In this document: in pieces, positions 33,404 through 40,887 of the stretch
Position numbering within the stretch: position 1 is the first letter of the stretch
Layout: each line of letters opens with the position of its first letter
Source: JAKSSE01 sp045597645
Lineage (GTDB): Bacteria > Bacillota > Clostridia > Lachnospirales > Lachnospiraceae
Reading direction: 5' to 3'
Assembly (NCBI GenBank): GCA_045597645.1
Contig: JAZLKM010000025.1
Span: forward strand, 6,267 to 70,266
Length of the DNA stretch: 64,000 nucleotides
Program-made: the position numbers and the translations under genes
The notes under the pieces: model-generated
Databases searched by the model: none
What the model saw: the letters and a program-made list of their open reading frames with translations, nothing else
Told to the model about the DNA's origin: nothing

Positions 33404-34495
33404 CTATATTCTCTCGCAAATCAAATCACCCATTGCTGATGTTCCTACTTCCTCAACTATGCTGCCATCTCTTGGCATGATGTCGATGGTTCTGTAGCCA
33501 TCCTTAAGTACCTGCTTTACAGCATTCTCTATTGCGTCAGCCTCAGCATCGAGATCAAATGTATATCTAAGCATCATAGCTGCGCTTAATATGGTTGCTA
33601 TAGGATTAGCAATGCCTTTTCCGGCAATGTCTGGTGCTGAGCCGCCACTCGGCTCATAGAGACCAAACTTGGTGTCATTTAGTGATGCTGATGAGAGCAT
33701 TCCAATTGAGCCTGTAACCATGCTAGCTTCATCTGACAAAATATCTCCAAACATGTTCTCTGTAAGAATTACGTCAAACTGTCCCGGATTTTTTACAAGC
33801 TGCATCGCACAGTTGTCTACAAGCATATGCTCGTAAGTCACTTCCGGGTAATCCTTGGCTACTTCCTCAACTATCTTTCTCCAAAGTCGTGAAGAGTCAA
33901 GTACGTTAGCCTTATCAACGCTGGTTACTTTCTTTCTGCGCTTCATAGCTATATCAAAGCCCTTTATGGCGATACGTCTAATCTCATTCTCTGAATAAGT
34001 AAGTGTATCAGTTGCCACCATCTGGCCGTCCTTCTCTACAGTGCATCTATCGCCAAAGTAAAGACCGCCTGTAAGCTCTCTCATTATCATCATGTCAAAG
34101 CCGTCGCCTATAATATCATCGCGAAGCGGACAAGCTTCCTTAAGCTCTGGATATAAATAAGCCGGACGAAGATTTGCAAAAAGTCCGAGAGCCTTTCTTA
34201 TTTTAAGAAGTCCTGCCTCAGGTCTCTTGTCTGCCGGCAATTTGTACCATGGAGAAGTTGCAGTGTTGCCACCGATTGAGCCCATAAGTACTGCATCTGC
34301 AGCCTTTGCATGCTCGATTGCATCATCGGTAAGTGGCACTCCGTGCACATCAATTGAGCAGCCTCCCATCAAAATCTCATCATATGCTATCTCGTGGCCA
34401 AACTTTGCTGCCACATGGTCGAGTACCTTTCTGGCCTCGCCCACAACCTCAGGCCCGATACCGTCTCCTGCTATTACACCAATATTAAGCTTCAT
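33404..34495 (-). CDS. leuB: 3-isopropylmalate dehydrogenase
   Basis: LeuB oxidises and decarboxylates 3-isopropylmalate in leucine synthesis using NAD. The protein begins MKLNIGVIAGDGIGPEVV at the ATG at 34495, preceded by GGAAGG; the in-frame ATG at 34522 adds nine residues and has no good site. RELTGGLYFG, DKANVLDSSRLWRK, VDNCAMQLVKNPGQFDVI and LYEPSGGSAPDIAGKGIANP are family signatures. leuA, leuC and leuD are not in the window. Its promoter can be placed 163-191 bases upstream. Confidence 0.96.
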   Translation of the reverse strand: MKLNIGVIAGDGIGPEVVGEARKVLDHVAAKFGHEIAYDEILMGGCSIDVHGVPLTDDAIEHAKAADAVLMGSIGGNTATSPWYKLPADKRPEAGLLKIRKALGLFANLRPAYLYPELKEACPLRDDIIGDGFDMMIMRELTGGLYFGDRCTVEKDGQMVATDTLTYSENEIRRIAIKGFDIAMKRRKKVTSVDKANVLDSSRLWRKIVEEVAKDYPEVTYEHMLVDNCAMQLVKNPGQFDVILTENMFGDILSDEASMVTGSIGMLSSASLNDTKFGLYEPSGGSAPDIAGKGIANPIATILSAAMMLRYTFDLDAEADAIENAVKQVLKDGYRTIDIMPRDGSIVEEVGTSAMGDLICERI

Positions 34496-34657
34496 ATTAT
34501 CTTCCTTCCCGCAATTTGCCATACACGGCCTCTACTTTGCACGTTGTGTGTTTTTCGTTCTCCGCGCGTCTTTCGTTCTCCGCGCGTTTTTCGATATGGA
34601 AATCACATAATTTTGCTCAAAATCAGGTCTACTTCCCCTTTTGAGCCTATTGTTTCA

Positions 34658-34686
34658 ATAATACTTAATATGGCACTTTATTTCAA
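34658..34686 (-). promoter_or_regulatory. Promoter of leuB-ilvD-ilvB
   Basis: TTGAAA (34681-34686) and TATTAT (34658-34663) on the minus strand, 17 bases apart. The roughly 155-base leader to leuB contains a GCTCAAAA/TTTTGAGC stem and a doubled CGTTCTCCGCGCGT segment (near 34556-34592). I saw no T-box or leader peptide in it. Confidence 0.6.
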
Positions 34687-34739
34687 TAAAGAATTAAACT
34701 ATTCAGTGCTCAATTTTTCTCGAATAATCTGCGGGATTT

Positions 34740-35092
34740 TGGACATTTTCCATATACTCTCATCTAAAGGAAATTATGTACAATACTACTCTCGCAGGTG
34801 ATTCCTTTTGTACATTTATTCGCGCCTGGGGCGCATTTTGTACAATCCTTCTCCCGCAGCCAGGGCTTTTTGTACATATTTCCGCGCCAGAGGCGCATTT
34901 TGTACAATCCTTCCCTCGCATCCGATTCCTTTTGTACATTTCCCCGCTCCCGAGCCGAATTATGTACAATACTTCACTTGCAGCCGATTCCTTTTGTACA
35001 TTTCCCCGCTCCCGAGCCGAATTATGTACAATACTTCACTTGCAGTCGATTACTTTTGTACATTTCCCCGCTCCCGAGCCGAATTATGTACA
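34740..35092. repeat. Tandem hairpin array A: five 62-bp units plus a decayed sixth
   Basis: TGTACA starts at 34777, 34809, 34839, 34871, 34901, 34933, 34963, 34995, 35025, 35057 and 35087: spacings alternate 32/30 without exception. Each 30-base pair makes a hairpin with arms TTGTACA/TGTACAA; the inner stem is GCGCC/GGCGC in units 1-2 and GCTC/GAGC in units 3-5, so sequence changes but pairing stays. A decayed unit (TGGACA at 34740, inner stem TTTCC/GGAAA) precedes. Linkers are about 24 bases (ATACTTCACTTGCAGCCGATTC type). The array lies between the leuB promoter and the GH3 terminator. Open frames through it are repeat artefacts. Confidence 0.9.
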
Positions 35093-35123
35093 ATCTCTCC
35101 TCGCGCCGACAACTCTCAGACAT

Positions 35124-35165
35124 AAAAATTGTCCATATACTGCGATTCATGCAATATATGGACAA
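35124..35165 (-). terminator. Terminator after the GH3 gene
   Basis: TTGTCCATATA (35129-35139) and TATATGGACAA (35155-35165) form a perfect 11-bp stem; on the minus strand TTTTTATG follows. It lies 18 bases after the GH3 stop. Confidence 0.9.
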
Positions 35166-35182
35166 ACTCATATCCGTATCTT

Positions 35183-38011
35183 CTATTTTCTCTTCAGCAT
35201 CTTCCCTATGCCCTTGAAAAAATGTCCATTGAGCACATCAAGGATTCCTTCAAACATGTATGGTCCTACCATGCCTGCCGCGCTGGTGCGAAGAGCGAAA
35301 AACGGCATCTCCTTAACCGCAGCCTCCATCATCTGATCTTGATTCTCCTCAGCCTTGCTCATCTGCTTTACCACCTTTGAAATAATCCAAAGAATGAATC
35401 GACCGATTCTGGTGCTGTCTGTATCCTCAAGACAATTGTCCATAGTAAATGGTCGCGTAATTCTAGTAACTTCCGGCGAAAGCTCGCGCCCGAGCAGTTT
35501 TTCAAAATCCTCAGCCGGAATTGCATCAACTGCAACGCCCTCAGTAATAAGCATATAAGCATCGGGCAGCCGCCTCATTGCTTTGCCACTAGCAGCACTT
35601 GCAAACTCACCACCAGTCGCACCCGCAAGCTCACCATCAGTCGCACCCACAAATTCACCACCAGTCGCAGCCACGGCATCACCAGAGGCAGTCGCATGGT
35701 ACTCATTAAAAGCGACTCCCTGCATCAGAACTTTTGCATCACTCGTTGCCTCTCCTCCTGCAGCTGCACTTAATGTCACATCATTATCTGTTCCCAGATG
35801 TCTCGGCCTGCTATCCACGCACATCCCCAGCTCCAACGGCAGATTATCAAGCGAGCCTCCGATAGTCAAAATGTACTCGCCGGGTCTTGCTGTAAACTTC
35901 CCTTGCTCAATGTCATACACACCAAGCTCTCTCGTATCGATCTCAATAACAGCCTCAGCCGAAGTCCTCGGTGCGATTTCCACCTTTTCAAATCCCGCCA
36001 ACTGCCTTTTGGGTCTGAAATCTGTAACATCTTTTTGTGTTGCAAAAACCATACAGATTTCCTTCGCAACAACATCGCCTGTGTTTTCTATGGTGACAGT
36101 CACATTAAACTTGTCGCCATCTGCCACCATTGCCGGAGCCTCTGTGCTTACATATCTGAAGCTACTATATGATAGTCCATGGCCAAACTTATACTGCACC
36201 GGCTTATTCACAGTGTCAAAATATCTGTATCCGCAGAAAACGCTCTCCCTGTGCTGCACATGAGCTCTGTCTCCTGGAAAATATCTACTGCTAAGGCAAT
36301 CCTGTGCATGAAATGGCCAGGTCTCTGCCAGCTTACCGGACGGACTGACCTTACCAGAAAGAATGTTGGCAATAGCCGCTCCGGTGCCCTCACCTCCAAG
36401 ATATGCTAATAGAATACCCTTGGCATAGGATTCCCATGGGAGCTCCATCGGCGAGCCACCCATCAGCACAACCACTAGGTTAGCATTCTTCCTTGCAATT
36501 GCTTCGATTAGATAATTCTGCTCATCCGGAAGCCTCATGTGCGAGCGGTCAAATCCCTCCGACTCGCTGCGTTCAGGTAGGCCACCATAGAAAATGACAA
36601 TATCGCTATCAGCACATTTTTCTGCTATCTCATCTATATCACATTTGAAATAGCTGCGAAGTGACGCCGCATCCAGCTTTTCTTCCGCCTTCTTGGCGGC
36701 ACCTCGTACTATACTTTTCTCGTCAACGATTTCATCCCAGCCTGCTACAAGCTTGGCATTAACGCCTAATGCCTTAAGCGCATCCAGAGGGTTATCCACC
36801 TGAATTGGTGTGATTTTAGAGCTTCCAGCCCCCTGGAATCTAGGGCTTTCTGCAAATGGTCCTATCACTGCCACCTTCTGACCGTTTTTAAGCGGGAGAA
36901 GTCCCGTATCATTTTTGAGGAGCACCATAGACTCCTCGGCAATACGGACAGCAAGTGAGTGATGTTCCTTACTTCCCATACCATTGGCTGTATTAAAAGC
37001 AACGTTTCTATTTAAAGTAGTACTTTTATTCGGGGCAGCATTCTCGTTTAAAGAATCGCTTTCACTTGAAGCAGCATTTTCGTTTGGAGCAACATTTTCA
37101 CCTGTAGATACATTTTGATGCCTCTTTGCATCCTCAGCTTCTAATGCAAACGCCACTACTCTCGCTGCTGCCAAATCAAGTTGTTCCTCCAACAGTGACC
37201 CCTCTTGAACCGCTTTTATAATTTCACTGTCATTTATGCCCATACTGCCTGGCATCTCCAGGTCAAGACCCGACTCCACACCAGATGGTCTAAGATGGGT
37301 TGCGCCCCAATCACTTACAACGAGTCCATCAAACCCCCACTTTTCACGAAGTGTTTCGGTTAATAGCCATTTATTTTCACTGCTGTATTTACCATTCACT
37401 TTGTTGTACGAGCACATAACGCTGCGAGGCTGGCTTTCTTTTACAGCTATCTCAAAAGCCTTTAGATAGTATTCGTTTAGCGTCCTCTCATCCACCTGAG
37501 CATCAATGCTCATGCGTCGTTTTTCCTGATTGTTAGCAGCAAAATGCTTTAGGGAGGTGCCAACTCCCTGAGATTGAACTCCATTTATATATCCAGCTGC
37601 CAGCTTGCCCGCAAGGTATGGATCCTCGCTGAAATACTCAAAATTCCTGCCGCACAGCGGACTGCGCTTCATGTTGACGCCAGGTCCAAGTACCACATCA
37701 ACCGATTCCGCTATACACTCCTCGGCAATTCCTTTCCCCATCTCACCTAGAAGCTCAGGATCGAAGCTACACGCAGTAAGGCTTGCTGTCGGAAAACATG
37801 TAGCCGGCACGCTGTCTCCTATTCCCAGATTGTCCTGAGTATTCATCTGCTTTCTAAGTCCGTGAGGGCCATCAGATACCATAACGCTACCTACGCCAAT
37901 CCTCTCCACCGGCTTCGTGTGCCAGACGTCACGCCCTGAGCACAGGCCCGCCTTCTCCTCAAGGGTCATCTGTGATACTAGTTCTTTCGCTTTTCCAATG
38001 TATTTGTTCAT
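35183..38011 (-). CDS. GH3 family beta-glucosidase/beta-xylosidase-like hydrolase
   Basis: A 942-residue GH3 enzyme that should release terminal sugars from beta-linked oligosaccharides. Order: (beta/alpha)8 domain with KHFAANNQEKRRM and nucleophile Asp234 in VVSDWGATH; alpha/beta sandwich domain after residue 350 (SMVLLKNDTGLLPL); fibronectin-type III-like domain near 640-720 (YFDTVNKPVQYKFGHGLSYSSF precedes it); and an unusual C-terminal extension. Two stretches are not part of a normal GH3: residues 300-346 (12-residue units such as ENAAPNKSTTLN) and a segment near residue 775-815 (8-residue units such as ATGGEFVG). There is no signal peptide, so imported oligosaccharides are the likely substrate. 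The symporter gene lies just upstream. Confidence 0.92.
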   Translation of the reverse strand: MNKYIGKAKELVSQMTLEEKAGLCSGRDVWHTKPVERIGVGSVMVSDGPHGLRKQMNTQDNLGIGDSVPATCFPTASLTACSFDPELLGEMGKGIAEECIAESVDVVLGPGVNMKRSPLCGRNFEYFSEDPYLAGKLAAGYINGVQSQGVGTSLKHFAANNQEKRRMSIDAQVDERTLNEYYLKAFEIAVKESQPRSVMCSYNKVNGKYSSENKWLLTETLREKWGFDGLVVSDWGATHLRPSGVESGLDLEMPGSMGINDSEIIKAVQEGSLLEEQLDLAAARVVAFALEAEDAKRHQNVSTGENVAPNENAASSESDSLNENAAPNKSTTLNRNVAFNTANGMGSKEHHSLAVRIAEESMVLLKNDTGLLPLKNGQKVAVIGPFAESPRFQGAGSSKITPIQVDNPLDALKALGVNAKLVAGWDEIVDEKSIVRGAAKKAEEKLDAASLRSYFKCDIDEIAEKCADSDIVIFYGGLPERSESEGFDRSHMRLPDEQNYLIEAIARKNANLVVVLMGGSPMELPWESYAKGILLAYLGGEGTGAAIANILSGKVSPSGKLAETWPFHAQDCLSSRYFPGDRAHVQHRESVFCGYRYFDTVNKPVQYKFGHGLSYSSFRYVSTEAPAMVADGDKFNVTVTIENTGDVVAKEICMVFATQKDVTDFRPKRQLAGFEKVEIAPRTSAEAVIEIDTRELGVYDIEQGKFTARPGEYILTIGGSLDNLPLELGMCVDSRPRHLGTDNDVTLSAAAGGEATSDAKVLMQGVAFNEYHATASGDAVAATGGEFVGATDGELAGATGGEFASAASGKAMRRLPDAYMLITEGVAVDAIPAEDFEKLLGRELSPEVTRITRPFTMDNCLEDTDSTRIGRFILWIISKVVKQMSKAEENQDQMMEAAVKEMPFFALRTSAAGMVGPYMFEGILDVLNGHFFKGIGKMLKRK
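35580..35696. repeat. 24-bp in-frame repeats in the GH3 gene (C-terminal part)
   Basis: CAGTCGC recurs at 35614, 35638 and 35662 (24 apart) and at 35689. The minus frame gives 8-residue units of the type AT(G/D)GE(F/L)(V/A)G. All copies stay in frame. Confidence 0.8.
36973..37111. repeat. 36-bp in-frame repeats in the GH3 gene (inter-domain part)
   Basis: The minus frame gives Asn/Ser-rich 12-residue units (ENAASSESDSLN, ENAAPNKSTTLN) plus partial copies (ENVAPN, RNVAFN) between the barrel domain and the second domain. Confidence 0.7.
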
Positions 38012-38050
38012 ATACAGTCCTCACTGTAATCCGATACCCAGACATTTTGC

Positions 38051-38182
38051 TTCTTGCTATAGCTTGCAATCCTACGAATTTACTTCTTGCTATAGTATGC
38101 TATCCTGCCAATTTGCTTCACGCTTTAGTCCAATGTCCTGCTAATGCACTTCCTGTTGCAATCTTGCATCCTGCTGATTTAT
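38051..38182. repeat. 33-bp degenerate tandem repeat, four units
   Basis: Units start at 38051, 38084, 38117 and 38150, exactly 33 apart, each of the form TTCTTGCTATAG-N-ATCCTGCnAATTT. A fifth decayed unit may follow to about 38210. It fills most of the 213-base gap between the GPH symporter and GH3 genes and so would be in the mRNA if they are co-transcribed. No coding role is supported. Confidence 0.8.
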
Positions 38183-38224
38183 CCCAGCTATACTCTCGCA
38201 TGCTGCAAAAATCATTTCCTCACA

Positions 38225-39652
38225 CTAATTCTTCTTGCCCAGCTCAGCGCAGATTCTGTCATACTCAGCTTCATCAATTTTGTATTTGCTTCGAAGAATT
38301 ATAAATGCAGCTATCATCGCAATCAGTGGAATCAGAACCATTCCAATGCGAAGCATTAATGTCTGACTTGCTAGTACACTTCCGGTGAATCCGTCTGCTT
38401 GTATAAGCGCAGACTCTCTATCAATAGTGCCTGCGCCGATTTCCATCTCGAGCTTCGAAATATTCTGGCTCACGCCATAGATTCCGCTGACTATCAGAAT
38501 AACTGATGCCGCTCCCTGATTCAGTGCTCCTGACAGCTTAGACGCAAAGGAACGAATCGCTGAAATAATGCTGTCATGCCTCTCGCCAAAACGCAGTTCA
38601 TCGTACTCTATAGTGTTATTTACCATTACAATCATTGCCAGATTATAGAGTCCCTGACACAAGAAAATAACAAATCCAATTACATTGATAAGTACAATAT
38701 TTTTCGGCAAAACATATCCGAATCCCAGTAGCGCAAGATAACCTAGCACAATTACTAACATGCAGATGCTAAGTAATCTTTTCCTGGATAAAGATTTGCT
38801 AAGTGCCGGAAAAATGAACTGCGCAATAAGCGTGCCCAATCCATACATCACAGTGAAAATGGTGATCAAGTCACCACTGCTTGAATATCCAAATTCGAAA
38901 TAGAAAAAATTGACTGACAGCAATAACAAAAGCTGCTGCCCTACACAGAACAAAGTATATGCTATGCCAGATGCCACAAGCTGGTCGTTTCGAACGAGAA
39001 TTTTCACCATAGACTTGATATTGACAGCATCAGCATTTTCCTGCCTTTTAGTCTCAGTGACACCCCAGAATGTAAGGGTCTGGAACAATAGAAATCCCAG
39101 TCCGCATATCAGAGCAATAATTCGAAATGCAGCAACGGCGTTTCCTGCGATAACGATAGGCACCACTCCTGCCACCAGAAACTGTCCTATACATACGAAT
39201 ATTCCCATCAGAGATACGAGATTCTCACGCTCTTTTGAATCGCTTGACAGACTCGGCAGCATGCCCCAGTATGCAATGTCATTGACTGTATATGTCATTC
39301 CCCACAGCAGGTAGCTTACGGAAAAAAAGGCTACGAAGCCCCAGCCAGTAGGTCTAATAGTAAATAAGCAAATAATTACTATCGCATTTAGCAATGCTCC
39401 AGCTAAAATAAATGGTCTGTATTTTCCACCCTTGAAGTGACTGTTCTCAATGAACGCGCTCATCATAAGGTCGTTCACTGCATCCCAGCACATGCACACT
39501 ACCATTGCCACCGAAATGACAGAAAATTGCGCCACTGTAAGCTTCATTGTGTACTGCACATAGGTCAGCAAAAACATACTCACCAGAGTGTACGCCGCAT
39601 CTCGTCCTGTTGCTCCAACGCAATAGGACCACTTAGTCTTCTTATCTACCAT
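38225..39652 (-). CDS. GPH family sugar:cation symporter (MFS)
   Basis: A 475-residue membrane protein with about twelve spans of the glycoside-pentoside-hexuronide:cation symporter family (MelB/XynP/YicJ type). Family marks are WSYCVGATGRDAAYTLVSMFLLTYV, WDAVNDLMMSAFIENSHFKGGKYRPFIL near the second and third spans, and NDIAYWGMLPSLSSDSKERENLVSL. It should import a plant-derived glycoside with Na+ or H+. It lies directly upstream of the GH3 gene on the same strand, which supports an uptake-and-cleave pair; the exact sugar is not evident. Confidence 0.92.
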   Translation of the reverse strand: MVDKKTKWSYCVGATGRDAAYTLVSMFLLTYVQYTMKLTVAQFSVISVAMVVCMCWDAVNDLMMSAFIENSHFKGGKYRPFILAGALLNAIVIICLFTIRPTGWGFVAFFSVSYLLWGMTYTVNDIAYWGMLPSLSSDSKERENLVSLMGIFVCIGQFLVAGVVPIVIAGNAVAAFRIIALICGLGFLLFQTLTFWGVTETKRQENADAVNIKSMVKILVRNDQLVASGIAYTLFCVGQQLLLLLSVNFFYFEFGYSSSGDLITIFTVMYGLGTLIAQFIFPALSKSLSRKRLLSICMLVIVLGYLALLGFGYVLPKNIVLINVIGFVIFLCQGLYNLAMIVMVNNTIEYDELRFGERHDSIISAIRSFASKLSGALNQGAASVILIVSGIYGVSQNISKLEMEIGAGTIDRESALIQADGFTGSVLASQTLMLRIGMVLIPLIAMIAAFIILRSKYKIDEAEYDRICAELGKKN

Positions 39653-39726
39653 AACTCCCCCTCATCGTTGCACAGCTTAATCCTAATCACCCCTGCAGGA
39701 TATATGCCGCATGTCCACCTTCTAAC

Positions 39727-39758
39727 CAAAAAAGCACCTTCCGTATAGAAGGTGCTTT
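39727..39758 (-). terminator. Terminator after yajC
   Basis: AAAGCACCTT (39731-39740) and AAGGTGCTTT (39749-39758) form a perfect 10-bp stem; the minus strand continues TTTTTTGG. It separates yajC from the symporter gene. Confidence 0.9.
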
Positions 39759-39773
39759 AATTTTCGATTTATA

Positions 39774-40157
39774 TTACTCGCCTTTTTTCAGCTTGCCGAA
39801 AAGACCCTTCTTCTCTGGCTCTGCAGCTGCCTGCTCAGTTACTGGCGGCTCGTAGCCTTCTGGCTTCTCAACCTCTGTGATTGCAGCCTTCTGCATTGGG
39901 ATACGGCAATTCTTGTTGTTACCAAACTCAACTACTACTGTGTCCTCTTCGATTCCGATTACCACACCGTAGAATCCACTGGTAGTAAGTACGGTATCGC
40001 CTACCTCCATGCTGTCCATAAGTGCCTTACGACGCTTCTCTTCCTTTTTCTGTGGGCGGCTCATGAAGTACATCATAGCAGCAATAACTACTACCCAAAC
40101 AACAATCATAATAATGCTACCGCCACCTGCTGCAGCCTGATCCATAAATAAAGACAT
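39774..40157 (-). CDS. yajC: Preprotein translocase subunit YajC
   Basis: A 127-residue single-span protein that accompanies SecDF at the Sec translocon. An N-terminal hydrophobic helix (SIIMIVVWVVVIAAMMYFM) is followed by the YajC core RPQKKEEKRRKALMDSMEVGDTVLTTSGFYGVV. An acidic/lysine tail ends the protein. GAGGAATTAGAT precedes the ATG and a promoter lies upstream. yajC is often next to tgt; here hypA and a large oxidoreductase gene separate the two. Confidence 0.95.
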   Translation of the reverse strand: MSLFMDQAAAGGGSIIMIVVWVVVIAAMMYFMSRPQKKEEKRRKALMDSMEVGDTVLTTSGFYGVVIGIEEDTVVVEFGNNKNCRIPMQKAAITEVEKPEGYEPPVTEQAAAEPEKKGLFGKLKKGE

Positions 40158-40210
40158 ATCTAATTCCTCTCGTATTCATAATATTTGCAGAAACTCTGCA
40201 ACTGAGGATA

Positions 40211-40239
40211 ATTTTACACAATAAGAAACTCTGTGACAA
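40211..40239 (-). promoter_or_regulatory. Promoter of yajC
   Basis: TTGTCA (40234-40239) and TAAAAT (40211-40216) on the minus strand, 17 bases apart, 54 bases upstream of the yajC start. A 9-bp stem AGAACTCGC/GCGAGTTCT (40262-40283) lies just upstream. Confidence 0.65.
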
Positions 40240-40349
40240 GTGAAAATTTGATGGATAGGTAAGAACTCGCCTAAGCGAGTTCTACGGCAGCTGGAAAATC
40301 ATCTTAAAGCATGATGATTTCCATCTTCCGATGCGATAAAAGAAGCTCT

Positions 40350-40377
40350 ATGCAGATTAGAGCGAGCTCTAATCTGC
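40350..40377 (-). terminator. Terminator overlapping the end of hypA
   Basis: GCAGATTAGAG (40352-40362) and CTCTAATCTGC (40367-40377) form an 11-bp stem with a four-base loop. The stem begins inside the last codons of hypA and is followed on the minus strand by CTTCTTTTATC. Confidence 0.7.
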
Positions 40378-40713
40378 TACTACTTCTTTTATCACGACTT
40401 CATCCCCAGTTACGAGGTACGTTTCTTTGCTGCCGCAGTTCGGGCAGATTTTTCCATGTGCCACTGTATCATACTCTGTCTTGCAGCCTTCACAGAAAGT
40501 GAGCGCGTGTATGGTCTCGCAGGTCAATTTGCAGCCATCTAGTACAGTAGACTTTTTGGCATTCCAGTTCCAGCAGTCATACAGGTAATCTGGTATTACA
40601 GTAGACACCTCGCCCACCTGCAGGACTACTTCGCAAATATGATCAACGTTGTTTTCCGCAGCTACTTCCTCTACCTGCTTGGCCACATGGAATACTATTC
40701 CTAATTCGTGCAT
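40369..40713 (-). CDS. hypA: Hydrogenase nickel incorporation protein HypA
   Basis: HypA delivers Ni2+ to [NiFe]-hydrogenase (and in some bacteria to urease). The 114-residue protein starts MHELG, with His2 as the nickel ligand, and has the zinc site of two CxxC pairs (FCEGC and CPNCG). HypB-F and hydrogenase subunits are not in the window, so this is an orphan copy. An intrinsic terminator ends only 16 bases before the ATG, leaving no room for a promoter, so expression probably depends on read-through from the large oxidoreductase gene. AAAAGGGAAATC forms its ribosome binding site. Confidence 0.93.
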   Translation of the reverse strand: MHELGIVFHVAKQVEEVAAENNVDHICEVVLQVGEVSTVIPDYLYDCWNWNAKKSTVLDGCKLTCETIHALTFCEGCKTEYDTVAHGKICPNCGSKETYLVTGDEVVIKEVVAD

Positions 40714-40729
40714 TTTGATTTCCCTTTTG

Positions 40730-40768
40730 AAAAAACGGGACTCCCTCTAGAGACTAGAAGGAGTTCCG
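40730..40768 (-). terminator. Terminator/attenuator immediately upstream of hypA
   Basis: On the minus strand GGAACTCCTTCTAG and CTAGAGGGAGTCC pair (one bulged A) and are followed by CGTTTTTTC, ending 16 bases before the hypA ATG. Upstream are three further stems: GGTGTAATCTC/GAGATTACACC (40824-40853, perfect 11 bp) and two mutually exclusive ones sharing GCGAG (40809-40823 and 40797-40813). Confidence 0.65.
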
Positions 40769-40887
40769 ATGACTAGTTTATTGAATGTGTTATATTCTCG
40801 CTATTACAGCGAGTTCCGCTCGCGGTGTAATCTCTTAAACCTGAGATTACACCACTCACGATGTGACTGCCACTTTGCGTTAGTCAC

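Noticed and set aside
34496..34770. T-box or leader-peptide control of leuB
   Set aside because: No T-box consensus, specifier stem or run of leucine codons found in the 155-base leader.
34776..35336. Several long plus-strand open frames across the 62-bp repeats
   Set aside because: They exist in all three frames only because the repeat lacks stops; no ribosome binding site, and translations are repeat artefacts.
37972..38304. Plus-strand open frame with an 11-residue repeat (LLLAIVCYPAN type)
   Set aside because: It is the translation of the 33-bp repeat, overlaps two real genes in antisense and has no start signals.
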